From the NCBI RefSeq assembly GCF_001298105.1, contig NZ_LGJH01000149.1, positions 41,771 through 105,770 of the forward strand: a stretch of 64,000 nucleotides of DNA. Direction: 5' to 3'. The notes beneath the pieces were generated by a model. That model made no database searches, had not been told where the DNA came from, and saw only the letters and a list, made by a program, of their open reading frames with translations. The position numbers were made by a program, and so were the translations under genes. Positions 7,340 through 15,930 of this stretch are shown here, in pieces (position 1 is the first letter of the stretch; each line of letters opens with the position of its first letter). Source of the stretch: Novosphingobium sp. ST904. GTDB taxonomy: Bacteria > Pseudomonadota > Alphaproteobacteria > Sphingomonadales > Sphingomonadaceae.

Positions 7340-8461
7340 TTAGGGGCGGTCACCGAAGGTGATGTTCTCGGCCATCACGGCGAAGTCGGTGTCTTCGATC
7401 ACGTAGCCTTCGTTGACCGAGTTGTAGTCGACCAGGCCCGCCATGTTTTCCGGTTCATCCTTGATGTACCGGCGGCGCGATTCCTCCTGGTAGTACATCG
7501 ACAGGTTCGAGCTGTTTTCCGCATTGGGCTTGCCCAGCGGCGTGATCAGCATCGTGCCTTCGGGGAAGAAAGGCGCGATAGCTGCCGGACGGCCGCCGAT
7601 CTGCTTGGACGACATGACGATATCGGAAACGGTCTGGTCGCTGGTGGACTTTCCACCGTCGATCGTGTCCGCAAGCGGGCGGTTGACCATCGGGAAGTAC
7701 TTCTCGTCCACCAGATCCTGGCTGACGACCACCACATGATCGGTTGACTGGCGCGCGTAGCTCGGCATGCCGGCGATCAGGTCATAGGCGAGCGCGTCGA
7801 TGTTCTTGTAGTCGCCGTCTGCCGTGTCCGAGTTCTTGCCGATGTAGATCGGCTTGGCGGCGCCGGTCGCGGTCGTGACATCGCCGTTGGTGACAGTTTC
7901 GCGGCCCATGACATGGCTGGCCTTTTCGACGCGCAGCTTCTGCAGCCAACCGATATTGAGGTCTTCGCCAAGCGGGTTCTCCTCGGGATCGGAATCCGTC
8001 GCCGCTTCGACGCCGTTCCAACCGACCATGATGCGGGTAAGGCCGATGGAGGTGGCGACGTGCTTGGCATAGCGCTGGGCGAAGTCAGGGAACTTCGACC
8101 ATGCATCGATGACTTCCCACGGCAGGTACGTGTCGAACAGCGTGCTGTAGAGCTTGTATTCGCGGTCCTGCAGGTTGCCCACGTAGGCGGGCTTGCGCGG
8201 CAGGTTCGGGCGCGAAATGCGGCGACCGACCATGTTGTTGGTGCCGAGGCCGAGAACTTCGCCGATCAGATCGCGGCGCGGCATGATGTTGATGCGCGAC
8301 AAGAAGCCGACGCTTTCGCGCTGCAAATCCTCAAGGCGCTGTTCGCTGGTGGGCGAAAGGGAGAACTGGCGGCCGATGTTGGTGACGCCATTTGCATGCC
8401 CGATGGCATTGAAAAGGCCGTCCAGGCGCTCGCGGCCGCGATCGGAGAGAGAGTAACCCAT
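7340..8461 (-). CDS. N: Phage major capsid protein N
   Basis: A 373-residue HK97-fold major capsid protein of the P2 N type. The N-terminal region (residues about 1-60) is the part cleaved by O in P2 and ends near SVGFLSRINIMPRRDLIGEVLGLG. Later landmarks are the TFDTYLPWEVIDAWSKF stretch, RIMVGWNGVEAA, DVNIGWLQ-like EDLNIGWLQKLR, and a C-terminal RRYIKDEPENMAGLVDYNSVNEGYVIED. Length is normal for the family and the frame is unbroken. The ATG at 8461 follows the end of the scaffold gene by about 50 bases. Confidence 0.95.
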   Translation of the reverse strand: MGYSLSDRGRERLDGLFNAIGHANGVTNIGRQFSLSPTSEQRLEDLQRESVGFLSRINIMPRRDLIGEVLGLGTNNMVGRRISRPNLPRKPAYVGNLQDREYKLYSTLFDTYLPWEVIDAWSKFPDFAQRYAKHVATSIGLTRIMVGWNGVEAATDSDPEENPLGEDLNIGWLQKLRVEKASHVMGRETVTNGDVTTATGAAKPIYIGKNSDTADGDYKNIDALAYDLIAGMPSYARQSTDHVVVVSQDLVDEKYFPMVNRPLADTIDGGKSTSDQTVSDIVMSSKQIGGRPAAIAPFFPEGTMLITPLGKPNAENSSNLSMYYQEESRRRYIKDEPENMAGLVDYNSVNEGYVIEDTDFAVMAENITFGDRP

Positions 8462-8510
8462 GGTCTATGGTCCTGTTTAGAAAATGCGGGGCGGCGGTGG
8501 ATGGATCGGC

Positions 8511-9347
8511 TCAGAAGACGCCGGCGAAATCGCCCGCGCCACCATCACTCGGGGGGCGGCGGCTGAACTTGTTGGACGGGGTTTCTTCCTGCACCTTCTC
8601 GACCTTGCTCAGCTTTACGCCGATGGCATCGACCTCGGAGCGGAGTTCGGTGCGGAGGGCGCCGATCTCGTCCGAGAAGGACTTGCCGAGTTCGCCGAAG
8701 AGCACCTTGATCTGGCTGAAATCGAACGCGGCCGGTGCTGAGGGTTCCGCTTCCTTGGGCGGGGTAACTTCGGCCTTCGGAGGGGTGAACTTGGCCGAGA
8801 AGCTATCGAGCATGGCGCCGAACTTGGTCAGGAAGCTGTCGCCGCTGGCACTGCTGCCTTCGTTGGCGAACTCGATAGTGTCGGCGATGTCGCGCGAATA
8901 GACTTCGGTGCCGGGGAGCTGGCGGTTGAACTGCAGGCGTTCGGTGGCGATCGAGGCTGGGCTGTCGGTGAGCGCGCAGCCCATGAGGTAAGCGAAGCCC
9001 TTTCCCGCGAAGTTGGGCTCGATCTCGATCGAGGGATAGACCTTCTGGCCGGCATCGTTGAGCGCCTTGGCATCCTCGTTGATGTCGAACACGCCGTAGA
9101 GGCCGGTGCGCTTTTCCTTCTTGCCGTTGAAATCGACCTCGACCTCGGCCGTTGAAAGTTCGGTCACGTCGCCGAACGCGCGGAACGGGGCCTGCCCGGT
9201 TGCGCCGCGAATATGCTCGATGTTGAGACGCGCGCCGTAGGTCTTCGGGTTGTAGCTTTCCGCCATTTCAGTGAGCAGCTTGGGCTCAATGTTGCGGCCG
9301 TCCACGGTCGGGCCGGAAGTGGCGAGAAGGAAGGCTTTGGTCTTCAT
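8511..9347 (-). CDS. O: Phage capsid scaffolding protein/protease O
   Basis: A 278-residue gpO-type protein combining an N-terminal serine protease with a C-terminal scaffold. It shows the expected catalytic residues Asp16 (TVDGRN), His45 (NIEHI) and Ser106 (VYPSIEI), closely matching the positions known for P2 gpO. The middle holds the YLMGCALTDSPASIAT stretch. The C-terminal 70 residues form a charged helix (FDFSQIKVLFGELGKSFSDEIGALRTEL) suited to capsid binding. The start at 9347 is chosen because MKTKAFLLATSGP is the conserved beginning and GGAG lies upstream; the longer reading to 9506 is not conserved. It is transcribed divergently from P. Confidence 0.92.
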   Translation of the reverse strand: MKTKAFLLATSGPTVDGRNIEPKLLTEMAESYNPKTYGARLNIEHIRGATGQAPFRAFGDVTELSTAEVEVDFNGKKEKRTGLYGVFDINEDAKALNDAGQKVYPSIEIEPNFAGKGFAYLMGCALTDSPASIATERLQFNRQLPGTEVYSRDIADTIEFANEGSSASGDSFLTKFGAMLDSFSAKFTPPKAEVTPPKEAEPSAPAAFDFSQIKVLFGELGKSFSDEIGALRTELRSEVDAIGVKLSKVEKVQEETPSNKFSRRPPSDGGAGDFAGVF

Positions 9348-9509
9348 GGTTCGGGCTCCGCGTTCGGTCCTGATCTGGGCGATTACGGCGCCCGGCGTTC
9401 GATGAGGACTTGAAGCCCGACCGCCTGCATTCTCGCAACGCGCGGGCGCGGTGACGCTGGGCTTTACCCGCGCAGGCCATGCCCGAGGGGGGCGGTGCCG
9501 GTGCATGGC

Positions 9510-11450
9510 ATGGTCATGCCCAATGCCCGCCCTGCCAAAAGCGCGAAGAACGCTGCGACGGTTAGCCGTCAGGTGGGGCGTGCCCTGCGCCGGGAAGCCC
9601 GCTCGCTATTCTGGCGCGGGTGGCAACTGACCCAGATCGAGGAGGAGCTGGGGGTCAATTACAACACGCTGGCGAGCTGGTCGCGCCGGGATGGGTGGGA
9701 GACCCATCCAGCGGTGGACATCATCGACGACCGGATCGAGGTGAAGGTTGCCAACCTGCTCGACAAGGAGCCCCTGACCGAAGGGGACATGAAGCGTATC
9801 GACTTCCTGACGCGCCAGCTTGAGCGGACGGCGCGGATCCGCAAGTACAACGAGACCGGCCGGGAGGGCGATCTCAACCCCAAGGTCGGCAATCGGAACA
9901 ACGATCAGGCCAAGGCCAAGCGTGCGGAGAAGCGCAAGAATTTCCTGACGCTGGAGCAGTGGCAGGCGCTGCTTGACGACTTCCACAAGCGCAATTTCGA
10001 ATACCAGGAACTGTGGTGGGAACAGCGCAATCAGCGCACCCGCAAGATCCGGAAGAGCCGTCAGGTCGGCGCGACGTGGTACTTCGCCCGCGAGGCGCTG
10101 GCCAAGGTGGCCGAGGCTGTGCTTGCCGGTGTGGGCCGAGAAGAGCTGTCGCTCGAAGAAGCTCCGCGCAACCAGATCTTCCTTTCCGCATCAGAGCGGC
10201 AGGCCCTCAAGTTCCGGCGCGAGATCACGGGATGGGTTCGCCGCGTCACCGGCGTGGAACTCAAGGGCAAGATCATCACCCTCGATTTTGCCGGGCAGTA
10301 CCCGGAAGACGAGGATGGCGATGCCACCGGCCCCGCGCTCGATCAGGTCGGGTTCTACTTCCTGTCGACCAACTCGGCGACGGCGCAGGGCGAAAGCGGC
10401 GACCTCTACTTCGACGAATACGCATGGGTGCATGGCTTCGCGGAACTGAACCGCGTGGCCAGCGGCATGACCACGCACAAGATCTACAAGGAAACGTACT
10501 TCTCGACGCCGTCCACCAAGACGCACGCGAGTTACGCCTGGTGGTCTGGCGAGGAGTGGAACGCGGGCCGCGATCGTCGCGCGCAAAAGCCGTTCGACAT
10601 CAGCCTGAAGAACCTGCGGCGCGGCGCCATCATGCCCGATGGAAGCTGGCAGCAGATCCTGACGATCCACGACGCCTGCAAGATGGGCCTGGCCAAACTG
10701 GTCGACGTGGAGATGCAGCGGGCCAAGTATTCGGAGGAGGCGTTCCGCAACCTCTACGAGTGCGAGGACGTAGACGATTCCGAAAGCAGCTTCCCGTTCA
10801 ACCGGATCGCCCCGGCGCGCGTGGACAGCTTCTACAGGTGGCGCGATTTCAAGCCTGCGCTGATCGAGATACCGGGCGGGCGCCCGTTCGGCGATCTGCC
10901 GGTCTGGATTGGGTACGACCCCAACAAGCAGGGGCGCGACGACGCGGCGCTGGTGGTGGTGGCGCCGCCCGAACAGGCGGGCAAGGGCAAGTTCCGGGTG
11001 CTGGAAAAGCACCGGCTCAACGGGCGCGATTTCGAAGGGCAGGCCGATTTCATCAAAAAAGTGGCCCAGCGCTACCGCGTGACGGACATTGCGATCGACA
11101 CCACCGGCCATGGTCAGGCGGTGTGGGAGATCGTGTCCAGGTGGTTCCCGATGGCCCGCAGGATCGAATATTCCGTCGCCGTCAAATCCGCGCTGGTCAT
11201 GAAGGGCCAGAACATTTTCCGCAATCAGCGCATCGAGTTCGACCAGGAGTGGACGGACCTCATGGCTGCGCTGATGGCGATCCGCCCGGCGCTGACCGGG
11301 AGCCAAAAGGGCGTCACCTACGTCGCCAAGCGCAATGGCGAGATCGGCCACGCCGACGTCGCATGGGCGCTTCTCAATGCACTTTCCAACGAGCCGCTGG
11401 ACGTCGCCACTGCCGGTGAAGGCAGCAGCGGGCGCGTGGTCCCCTTCTGA
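9510..11450 (+). CDS. P: Phage terminase ATPase subunit P
   Basis: A 646-residue large terminase of the P2 gpP type. The N terminus has a helix-turn-helix-like region (GWQLTQIEEELGVNYNTLASWSRRDGWE) for DNA recognition. The ATPase shows a Walker A variant in RKSRQVGATWYFARE and Walker B in GDLYFDEYAW. The nuclease half begins around PVWIGYDPNKQGRDDAALVVV and continues to a final HADVAWALLNAL. GTG codons at 9495 and 9501 are also possible; a GAGGGG box at 9485 favours 9501, while ATG 9510 is the conservative choice. The stop lies 11 bases before Q. P and Q run opposite to the other structural genes, as in P2. Confidence 0.93.
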   Translation: MVMPNARPAKSAKNAATVSRQVGRALRREARSLFWRGWQLTQIEEELGVNYNTLASWSRRDGWETHPAVDIIDDRIEVKVANLLDKEPLTEGDMKRIDFLTRQLERTARIRKYNETGREGDLNPKVGNRNNDQAKAKRAEKRKNFLTLEQWQALLDDFHKRNFEYQELWWEQRNQRTRKIRKSRQVGATWYFAREALAKVAEAVLAGVGREELSLEEAPRNQIFLSASERQALKFRREITGWVRRVTGVELKGKIITLDFAGQYPEDEDGDATGPALDQVGFYFLSTNSATAQGESGDLYFDEYAWVHGFAELNRVASGMTTHKIYKETYFSTPSTKTHASYAWWSGEEWNAGRDRRAQKPFDISLKNLRRGAIMPDGSWQQILTIHDACKMGLAKLVDVEMQRAKYSEEAFRNLYECEDVDDSESSFPFNRIAPARVDSFYRWRDFKPALIEIPGGRPFGDLPVWIGYDPNKQGRDDAALVVVAPPEQAGKGKFRVLEKHRLNGRDFEGQADFIKKVAQRYRVTDIAIDTTGHGQAVWEIVSRWFPMARRIEYSVAVKSALVMKGQNIFRNQRIEFDQEWTDLMAALMAIRPALTGSQKGVTYVAKRNGEIGHADVAWALLNALSNEPLDVATAGEGSSGRVVPF

Positions 11451-11461
11451 TAGGAGTTTTC

Positions 11462-12550
11462 ATGACCGAGACCACCGATGTTGTCCCCGTGGCGCATGCA
11501 GAGGGGCAGGCCGCCAAGGCCAGCCCGACCGTGACCGCTTTCCGCTTCGGCGATCCCGAAAGCGTGATCGATAGCCGCGAGCTGAGCCAGTACTTCGAGA
11601 TGTGGCACAACGGCCGCTGGTACGAGCCGCCGCTGCCGATGGGCAAGCTGGCCCAGACCTTCAACATGAGCCCCTATCACCGCAGTGCGATCGCGCTGAA
11701 AGTGAACATTCTGGTTGCCCAGCAGACACCGTCTCGCTGGCTTGGCTCCGATGCTTTCGAACGGTTCGCGCTCGACTTCCTCCAAATGGGCAACGGCTAT
11801 CTGGAACATGTGCCGAACATGGCGGGCGGGCTTGCCCGGGCAGACCATGCCCCGGCGCTGCACACGCGGCCGGGCATCGAGGCGGGCAAGTACTGGTTCG
11901 TGAACGGTCCGATGGGCGACATCCACGAATTCCCGATCGGCCGCATCTTCCACCTGCAGCAGCCGGACGTGGCGCAGGAAATCTTCGGGATGCCGGAGTG
12001 GCTGTCGGCGCTGCAATCGGGCCTGCTCAACGAGAACGCCACGCTGTTCCGCCGGAAATACTACCTCAACGGGGCGCACGCGGGCTTCGTCTTCTACCTT
12101 TCCGAACCGCTGGCCGACACGCAGATGGCGGACGCGATCACCGATCAGCTCAAGAGCGCCAAGGGCCGGGGGAACTTCCGCAACCTGTTCATGCACATTC
12201 CGGGCGGGAAGAAGGACGGTGTGCAGATCGTGCCGCTCTCGGACGTGACCGCGAAGGACGAGTTCACCAATATCAAGACCATGAGCCGTGACGATATGCT
12301 CGCTGCGCACCGCACGCCGCCCCAGCTTATCGGCATCGTGCCCACGAACAGCAGCGGGTTCGGCAAGGTGAGTGAAGCCCGGGACGCCTACTACGAGACC
12401 GAGATCGTGCCGATCGCGAGGCGCATGCTCCGCATGAACGACTGGTTCGGCGTGCAGGTCCTGGCCTTCGCCGATTACTTGCTCTCGGATGGGCAGATCA
12501 TCCGGCAAGTGGGTAACGGGTTCCAGAAGCTGCCCGCCGGCACGCGGTGA
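11462..12550 (+). CDS. Q: Phage portal protein Q
   Basis: A 362-residue portal protein of the PBSX/P2 Q family, forming the dodecameric vertex through which DNA enters the head. Landmarks are FRFGDPESVIDSRELSQYFEMWHNGRWYEPP near the N terminus, SPYHRSAIALKVN, FMEMGNGYLEHV-like FLQMGNGYLEHV, IGRIFHLQQPDVAQEIFGMPEW, and the AHRTPPQLIGIVPTNSSGFG region. Length is typical. An AGGAG box lies six bases before the ATG. It follows P by 11 bases in one transcription unit that continues toward the methylase gene. Confidence 0.93.
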   Translation: MTETTDVVPVAHAEGQAAKASPTVTAFRFGDPESVIDSRELSQYFEMWHNGRWYEPPLPMGKLAQTFNMSPYHRSAIALKVNILVAQQTPSRWLGSDAFERFALDFLQMGNGYLEHVPNMAGGLARADHAPALHTRPGIEAGKYWFVNGPMGDIHEFPIGRIFHLQQPDVAQEIFGMPEWLSALQSGLLNENATLFRRKYYLNGAHAGFVFYLSEPLADTQMADAITDQLKSAKGRGNFRNLFMHIPGGKKDGVQIVPLSDVTAKDEFTNIKTMSRDDMLAAHRTPPQLIGIVPTNSSGFGKVSEARDAYYETEIVPIARRMLRMNDWFGVQVLAFADYLLSDGQIIRQVGNGFQKLPAGTR

Positions 12551-12691
12551 GTTTGCCCTGCCGAGAGGCGGGGGACAGGGGCGCGGCAACGCCCAAGTCC
12601 GACGAGAGAAGTTCGTCATGATCCAGATCGTCCCGCCCCGGGACCATCCCGCCTGCCGACTCGGCGCGGGAACAAATAAGGAACATGATTG

Positions 12692-13504
12692 ATGATGTCG
12701 AATCCCGCGCTCGCGCTGTCCCCGGTGGATCCAGTGCGGCCGCTCGCGCCCTACATCGGCGGCAAGCGCGCGCTCGCCAAGCGCCTGGTCGCGCTGATCA
12801 ACTCCATCGAGCATCAGGCCTATGCTGAGGTGTTCGTGGGCATGGGAGGCGTGTTCCTGCGCCGCGACCAGAAGCCCAAGGCCGAGATCATCAACGACTG
12901 GTCGGAGGACGTGGCGACGTTCTTCCGCGTGATCCAGCACCACTACCTCGCCTTCCTGGACATGTTGCGCTGGCAGATCACGAGTCGCGCCGGTTTCGAG
13001 AAGCTGCTGGCGCTGGAGCCCAGCTCACTCACCGACATGCAGCGGGCGGCGAGGTTCCTCTATCTCCAGCGTCTGGCATTCGGCGGGAAGGTGCGCGGCA
13101 AGACGTTCGGCGTGGTAGTGGATGGCGGGGCGCGGTTCGACGTGACCAAGCTCGCCCCCATGATCGAGGCGGTGCATGAGCGGCTTGCCGGCGTCGTGAT
13201 CGAGCGCTTGCCCTGGTCGGATTTCATCACCCGGTACGATAGGCCGGGGACGCTGTTCTACCTCGACCCGCCCTACTACGGCAGCGAGGGCGACTATGGC
13301 CGCGACATGTTTGATCGCAGCCAGTTCGAACAGATGGCCCTGCAGCTGCGCGGCCTGCGCGGCCGGTTCATCCTGTCACTCAACGATCATCCCGAGGTGC
13401 GCCGGATCTTCGCCGGGTTCGACTTCCGGGAGGAGGAGCTGGCCTACACAGTGGGCGGCGGGGGCAATGCCAAGGCCGTGCGCGAGGTAATTGTTTCGAA
13501 TTGA
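12692..13504 (+). CDS. Phage DNA adenine methylase (Dam family)
   Basis: A 270-residue class alpha N6-adenine methyltransferase. It has the AdoMet-binding start APYIGGKRALAKRLVALI (residues about 20-37), the VGMGGVF loop, an IINDWSEDVATFFRVIQ section and the catalytic motif IV FYLDPPYYGSEGDY (DPPY). It probably modifies phage or host DNA, perhaps protecting packaged DNA from restriction; the target sequence cannot be read from the protein. ATG at 12692 is chosen for the AAGGAA box nine bases upstream. A further ATG at 12695 is possible. Only a 24-codon reading frame with no evident role lies between Q and this gene. A strong terminator follows the stop. Confidence 0.92.
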   Translation: MMSNPALALSPVDPVRPLAPYIGGKRALAKRLVALINSIEHQAYAEVFVGMGGVFLRRDQKPKAEIINDWSEDVATFFRVIQHHYLAFLDMLRWQITSRAGFEKLLALEPSSLTDMQRAARFLYLQRLAFGGKVRGKTFGVVVDGGARFDVTKLAPMIEAVHERLAGVVIERLPWSDFITRYDRPGTLFYLDPPYYGSEGDYGRDMFDRSQFEQMALQLRGLRGRFILSLNDHPEVRRIFAGFDFREEELAYTVGGGGNAKAVREVIVSN

Positions 13505-13512
13505 TGGCAAGG

Positions 13513-13544
13513 GGCGGCGTCAGATTGGTGACGCCGCCTTTTTT
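13513..13544 (+). terminator. Rho-independent terminator after methylase gene
   Basis: A perfect 10-bp GC-rich stem (GGCGGCGTCA at 13513-13522 paired with 13529-13538) with a six-base loop is followed directly by six T residues. It lies nine bases after the methylase stop and ends the rightward P-Q-methylase unit. It also separates that unit from the leftward accessory gene at 13624. Confidence 0.9.
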
Positions 13545-13623
13545 GACAAGCGCGCTTCGATCGTTCTGCAACGGCTGAATTGGGTGGTAAGGTGCCAGTT
13601 CGCTTTAGCGAGTGTGATGACGC

Positions 13624-14313
13624 TTACAGTTTGCTTTTATCCCGCTCACCTTGGGCACTAGCTTCGGCTGCTGCGGCCGACGATGCTGCTTGAGCAGCGG
13701 TATTGCTCAGGTAGCTCACCTCGAGAGTTGCCCTCTGACCTCGATCATTTGGACACTTGACTATCTGCGAGTCCACTTCGTTGTTTGCGATATTCTGTGC
13801 TAACAGCATCAACTTTCCACTTGCCCCATAGGTATGCTGAGGAACCGTCCCTGGTTCAAGCCTTAGCAGCACTCGCGTTGGCGTAGTATCGAACGTGTTA
13901 CGTATAGCTACGAGTTGGCGATCTTCTGTCACCTCACGCTGAGCCATAGCGTTTCCATATTTTTGAATTAGCAGTTCACGAAGACTCTCGTACTTCTGAG
14001 TGGCGCGGCTCAAGCATGCATCAGTCTGAAGGTGAACAGTAGTTAAGCCCGACGAACTGAATACAAGGCTTGCCTTGTACTGGAGGCCGTCAACCTCAAT
14101 GCCATCCCCTACATACCCAATGTTGAGGCGAGAACCTTTACTTGTCTTCTTGACAGTCACTCCCCCAATGCCGTCGACCGCGCGAAGCGCGCTTGCTGCC
14201 TCTTCCACCGACATCCCTTCGCGAAGAGTTTGCCATAGAACGAGGCGTTGGTCCTCGGTTGGTGCCGAGATCACCCCTGAGGCGGCAGCCACTAAAAGAA
14301 GAACAACCGTCAT
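13624..14313 (-). CDS. Hypothetical exported protein, prophage cargo
   Basis: I do not recognise this 229-residue protein. It begins with a probable signal peptide (MTVVLLLVAAASGVISA, cleavage after about residue 17). The mature part has a mixed alpha/beta appearance, including an EGMSVEEAASALRAVDG stretch that recalls the short repeat unit of SmpA/OmlA-like or similar bacterial periplasmic domains, and one pair of cysteines (about residues 99 and 188). The C terminus is alanine-rich and then basic. Codon use and base composition are clearly less GC-rich than the neighbouring phage genes, suggesting a separate origin. It is leftward between the methylase terminator and the small SOS-linked genes. 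A lysogenic-conversion or superinfection-related envelope role is possible but unproven. Confidence 0.6.
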   Translation of the reverse strand: MTVVLLLVAAASGVISAPTEDQRLVLWQTLREGMSVEEAASALRAVDGIGGVTVKKTSKGSRLNIGYVGDGIEVDGLQYKASLVFSSSGLTTVHLQTDACLSRATQKYESLRELLIQKYGNAMAQREVTEDRQLVAIRNTFDTTPTRVLLRLEPGTVPQHTYGASGKLMLLAQNIANNEVDSQIVKCPNDRGQRATLEVSYLSNTAAQAASSAAAAEASAQGERDKSKL

Positions 14314-14530
14314 TAATTAGCTTCCCCATTGCCCTCAATCTTTTATCGGATTGAGCATGCATCTGTCGAGAGGCTAGAGGCCCTAACGTGGGAACGTCCC
14401 GAATGGGCGGTCGCGGACCGACAGCTTTTCTCGCGTAACATAGGGCGGCCTCGCCTGAACGAGCGGCCTCTTTTGATCAATGGAAAATACCTGCTGTCCG
14501 GGGGTAATGGGCGCGAAGCTGACGAATGGC

Positions 14531-14854
14531 CTAACCTCGAAAGCGATTGATCGCCCGCTTCCACACGGGTTCATCCGGCATGGGAAGGCTGATCGTTGGC
14601 GGATCGCTGCACGTCTCAAGCGTGATCGCGGTGAACCTCCAAGAGCGCTGTTTCTTGCACTCGCTGCAGTAGAAGCGCCGCTTGGCCTGGACGAATGACC
14701 CGTTCCAGCCGCGCCGTTCGAAGAGCCACCACAAGGCGTGCGGATCGAACACGGCCGTGTGCCCGCACTTGCAGGTCAGCCTGATCGAATAGGACCACGC
14801 GGCCGCTTCGAAGATGCTGTTCGCAATCTTCAGGCCATCGGCGCAGCGTGCCAC
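14531..14854 (-). CDS. Small zinc-ribbon protein
   Basis: A roughly 107-residue protein with two cysteine pairs, CKCGHTAVF and FYCSECKKQ, about 33 residues apart and separated by a HALWWLFERRGWNGSF stretch. This suggests a four-cysteine zinc ribbon. No enzymatic motif is visible, and the function is unknown; nucleic-acid binding is the usual role of such folds. I place the start at GTG 14854, one base after the stop of the 57-residue gene; a TTG at 14899 would overlap it by 44 bases. The two genes are probably co-transcribed from the SOS-box promoter upstream. Between this gene and the exported-protein gene are about 215 bases with a weak hairpin and T-rich tract near 14,445-14,475. Confidence 0.6.
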   Translation of the reverse strand: MARCADGLKIANSIFEAAAWSYSIRLTCKCGHTAVFDPHALWWLFERRGWNGSFVQAKRRFYCSECKKQRSWRFTAITLETCSDPPTISLPMPDEPVWKRAINRFRG

Positions 14855-14855
14855 A

Positions 14856-15029
14856 TCAACGCGCGCCCTGGCGCTTGGCCAGTACGGTCGCGCAGGCAAT
14901 GGCGCCAGTCATGTAGGGGCCGTCGTCTTGCTCCCCCGTGCGGATTTGCCTCAGAAACTCGCGGTTATCTAGCCCTCGCTGCTCCAGCGCCCGCGCCACT
15001 GCGTCACGGATTTCGGCAATCTGTTCCAT
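14856..15029 (-). CDS. Small 57-residue protein with SOS box upstream
   Basis: The product starts MEQIAEIRDAVARALEQ and ends VLAKRQGAR. It looks like a long amphipathic helix, a QIRTGEQDDGPYMTG turn and a second short helix. I recognise no family. The ATG at 15029 has GGAG about nine bases upstream, and the reading frame is closed by the TGA at 14858-14856. Just upstream is a perfect GAAC-N7-GAAC LexA-type box at 15050-15064, so it should be induced by DNA damage. The position beside an SRAP gene and ahead of a zinc-ribbon gene suggests a small damage-inducible phage operon, for example for induction or antirepression. Confidence 0.6.
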   Translation of the reverse strand: MEQIAEIRDAVARALEQRGLDNREFLRQIRTGEQDDGPYMTGAIACATVLAKRQGAR

Positions 15030-15053
15030 TTTCGCTACTCCGCAAAATGGAAC
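15023..15053. repeat. 10-bp inverted repeat overlapping start codon and SOS box
   Basis: GTTCCATTTT at 15023-15032 is exactly complemented at 15044-15053 across an 11-base spacer. The left arm contains the start codon of the 57-residue gene and the right arm contains one half-site of the LexA box. It may be a second operator, or a messenger hairpin that would cover the ribosome-binding site at 15036-15043. Confidence 0.6.
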
Positions 15054-15064
15054 ATATGAAGAAC
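15050..15064 (-). promoter_or_regulatory. LexA (SOS) box, alphaproteobacterial type
   Basis: The sequence GAAC-ATATGAA-GAAC is a perfect match to the direct-repeat GTTC-N7-GTTC consensus known for LexA in alphaproteobacteria (given here as its complement). It sits 21 bases upstream of the ATG at 15029, a sensible operator position. It lies 45 bases beyond the SRAP stop, so it is more likely to serve the small genes to the left than SRAP. Confidence 0.75.
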
Positions 15065-15109
15065 AGAAATCGAGTCGGTCAACAGCAGTGCGACCAATGG
15101 ATGGCAGCT

Positions 15110-15742
15110 TCAGAGCAGCGTTGCCGACGCCGCGCTGGATGATCGCTTGAACCAAGGTTCGTCCGTGCGATCGACGATCAGCGGCTCGGAATAGACGCGG
15201 CATAGGGCGAGCGCCTCGTCCGGCGTCCCGGTGGTCCAGCGGTCCCAATCGTCGCGGGAAAGGATGGTCGGCATGCGGTCGTGAACGTCCGCCATCTGAT
15301 CGCAGCCATCGACCATCACCATGGAGTAGGCATTGCCCCACTCGGCCGTGGGCCGCCAGATGCCCGCGACCGCGAAGAGATCGTCATCCGGCAGCGAGTA
15401 CCATGTGCGCGTCATGCTGCCCTTCGCGCCCTCGGCTTCCGCCCATGCGGTTACCGGGATCAGGCAGCGCCGGTGCCGGAAACTGTCGATCCAGAAGCCG
15501 GTGTGCAGCTTGTCCTCGCGCGTGTTGTTCACCGGCTTCGGTTTCAGCGGTGCGCCGGTCTTCTTGCTCTTGAGCACGAGGGGGAAGCCCCAGTTCATCG
15601 CGCGGACTTCGCCCTCTGCAACGACCAGGCCGGGATAGCCGGGGTAGATCTCGGCCGCGAAATTCGGCGCGGCCGATGTCCTGGCTCGGAATAGCGCCGC
15701 GACCGCGTCGGCCGCCTTCGTCAACCGGTAGAGATTGCACAT
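15110..15742 (-). CDS. SOS response-associated peptidase (SRAP/HMCES family)
   Basis: A 210-residue SRAP protein, the family of YedK/HMCES that crosslinks to abasic sites in single-stranded DNA through Cys2. Cys2 follows the initiator Met in MCNLYRLT, as required, which fixes the start at 15742. Further landmarks are MNWGFPLVLKSK, the PVNNTREDKLHTGFWIDSFRHRRCLIPVTAWAEAEG stretch with the conserved Asn, Arg and Glu, and HDRMPTIL with the catalytic His. The C terminus after EPLIVDRTDEPWFKR is typical. It is leftward, at the prophage right end, upstream of the SOS-box genes. No LexA box was found in front of its own start. Confidence 0.9.
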   Translation of the reverse strand: MCNLYRLTKAADAVAALFRARTSAAPNFAAEIYPGYPGLVVAEGEVRAMNWGFPLVLKSKKTGAPLKPKPVNNTREDKLHTGFWIDSFRHRRCLIPVTAWAEAEGAKGSMTRTWYSLPDDDLFAVAGIWRPTAEWGNAYSMVMVDGCDQMADVHDRMPTILSRDDWDRWTTGTPDEALALCRVYSEPLIVDRTDEPWFKRSSSAASATLL

Positions 15743-15930
15743 GCGGGGATGGTGCGCCGAGCGTCGCTGGACGTCAATCGGCTCACCGGGACGCACCTGG
15801 GCGAGGGAACCGCGGCTAAGCCTTCGAAACGCCCTCACCCCCACGCCTCGCTTTCTCCTTCTTCGTCGAGAATTGTGCATTTGGCCGAGCTGGGCGTGCA
15901 GCCGACAGCCACCCCCATTCGTCGCTAAGG

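Noticed and set aside
12618..12692. 24-codon open frame between portal and methylase genes
   Set aside because: It is short, has no recognisable sequence and no convincing ribosome-binding site, so it is not listed as a gene.
11318..12943. Leftward 541-codon open frame over the portal gene
   Set aside because: It is antisense to P and Q, which have unmistakable terminase and portal motifs; the product shows the composition typical of a GC-rich shadow frame.
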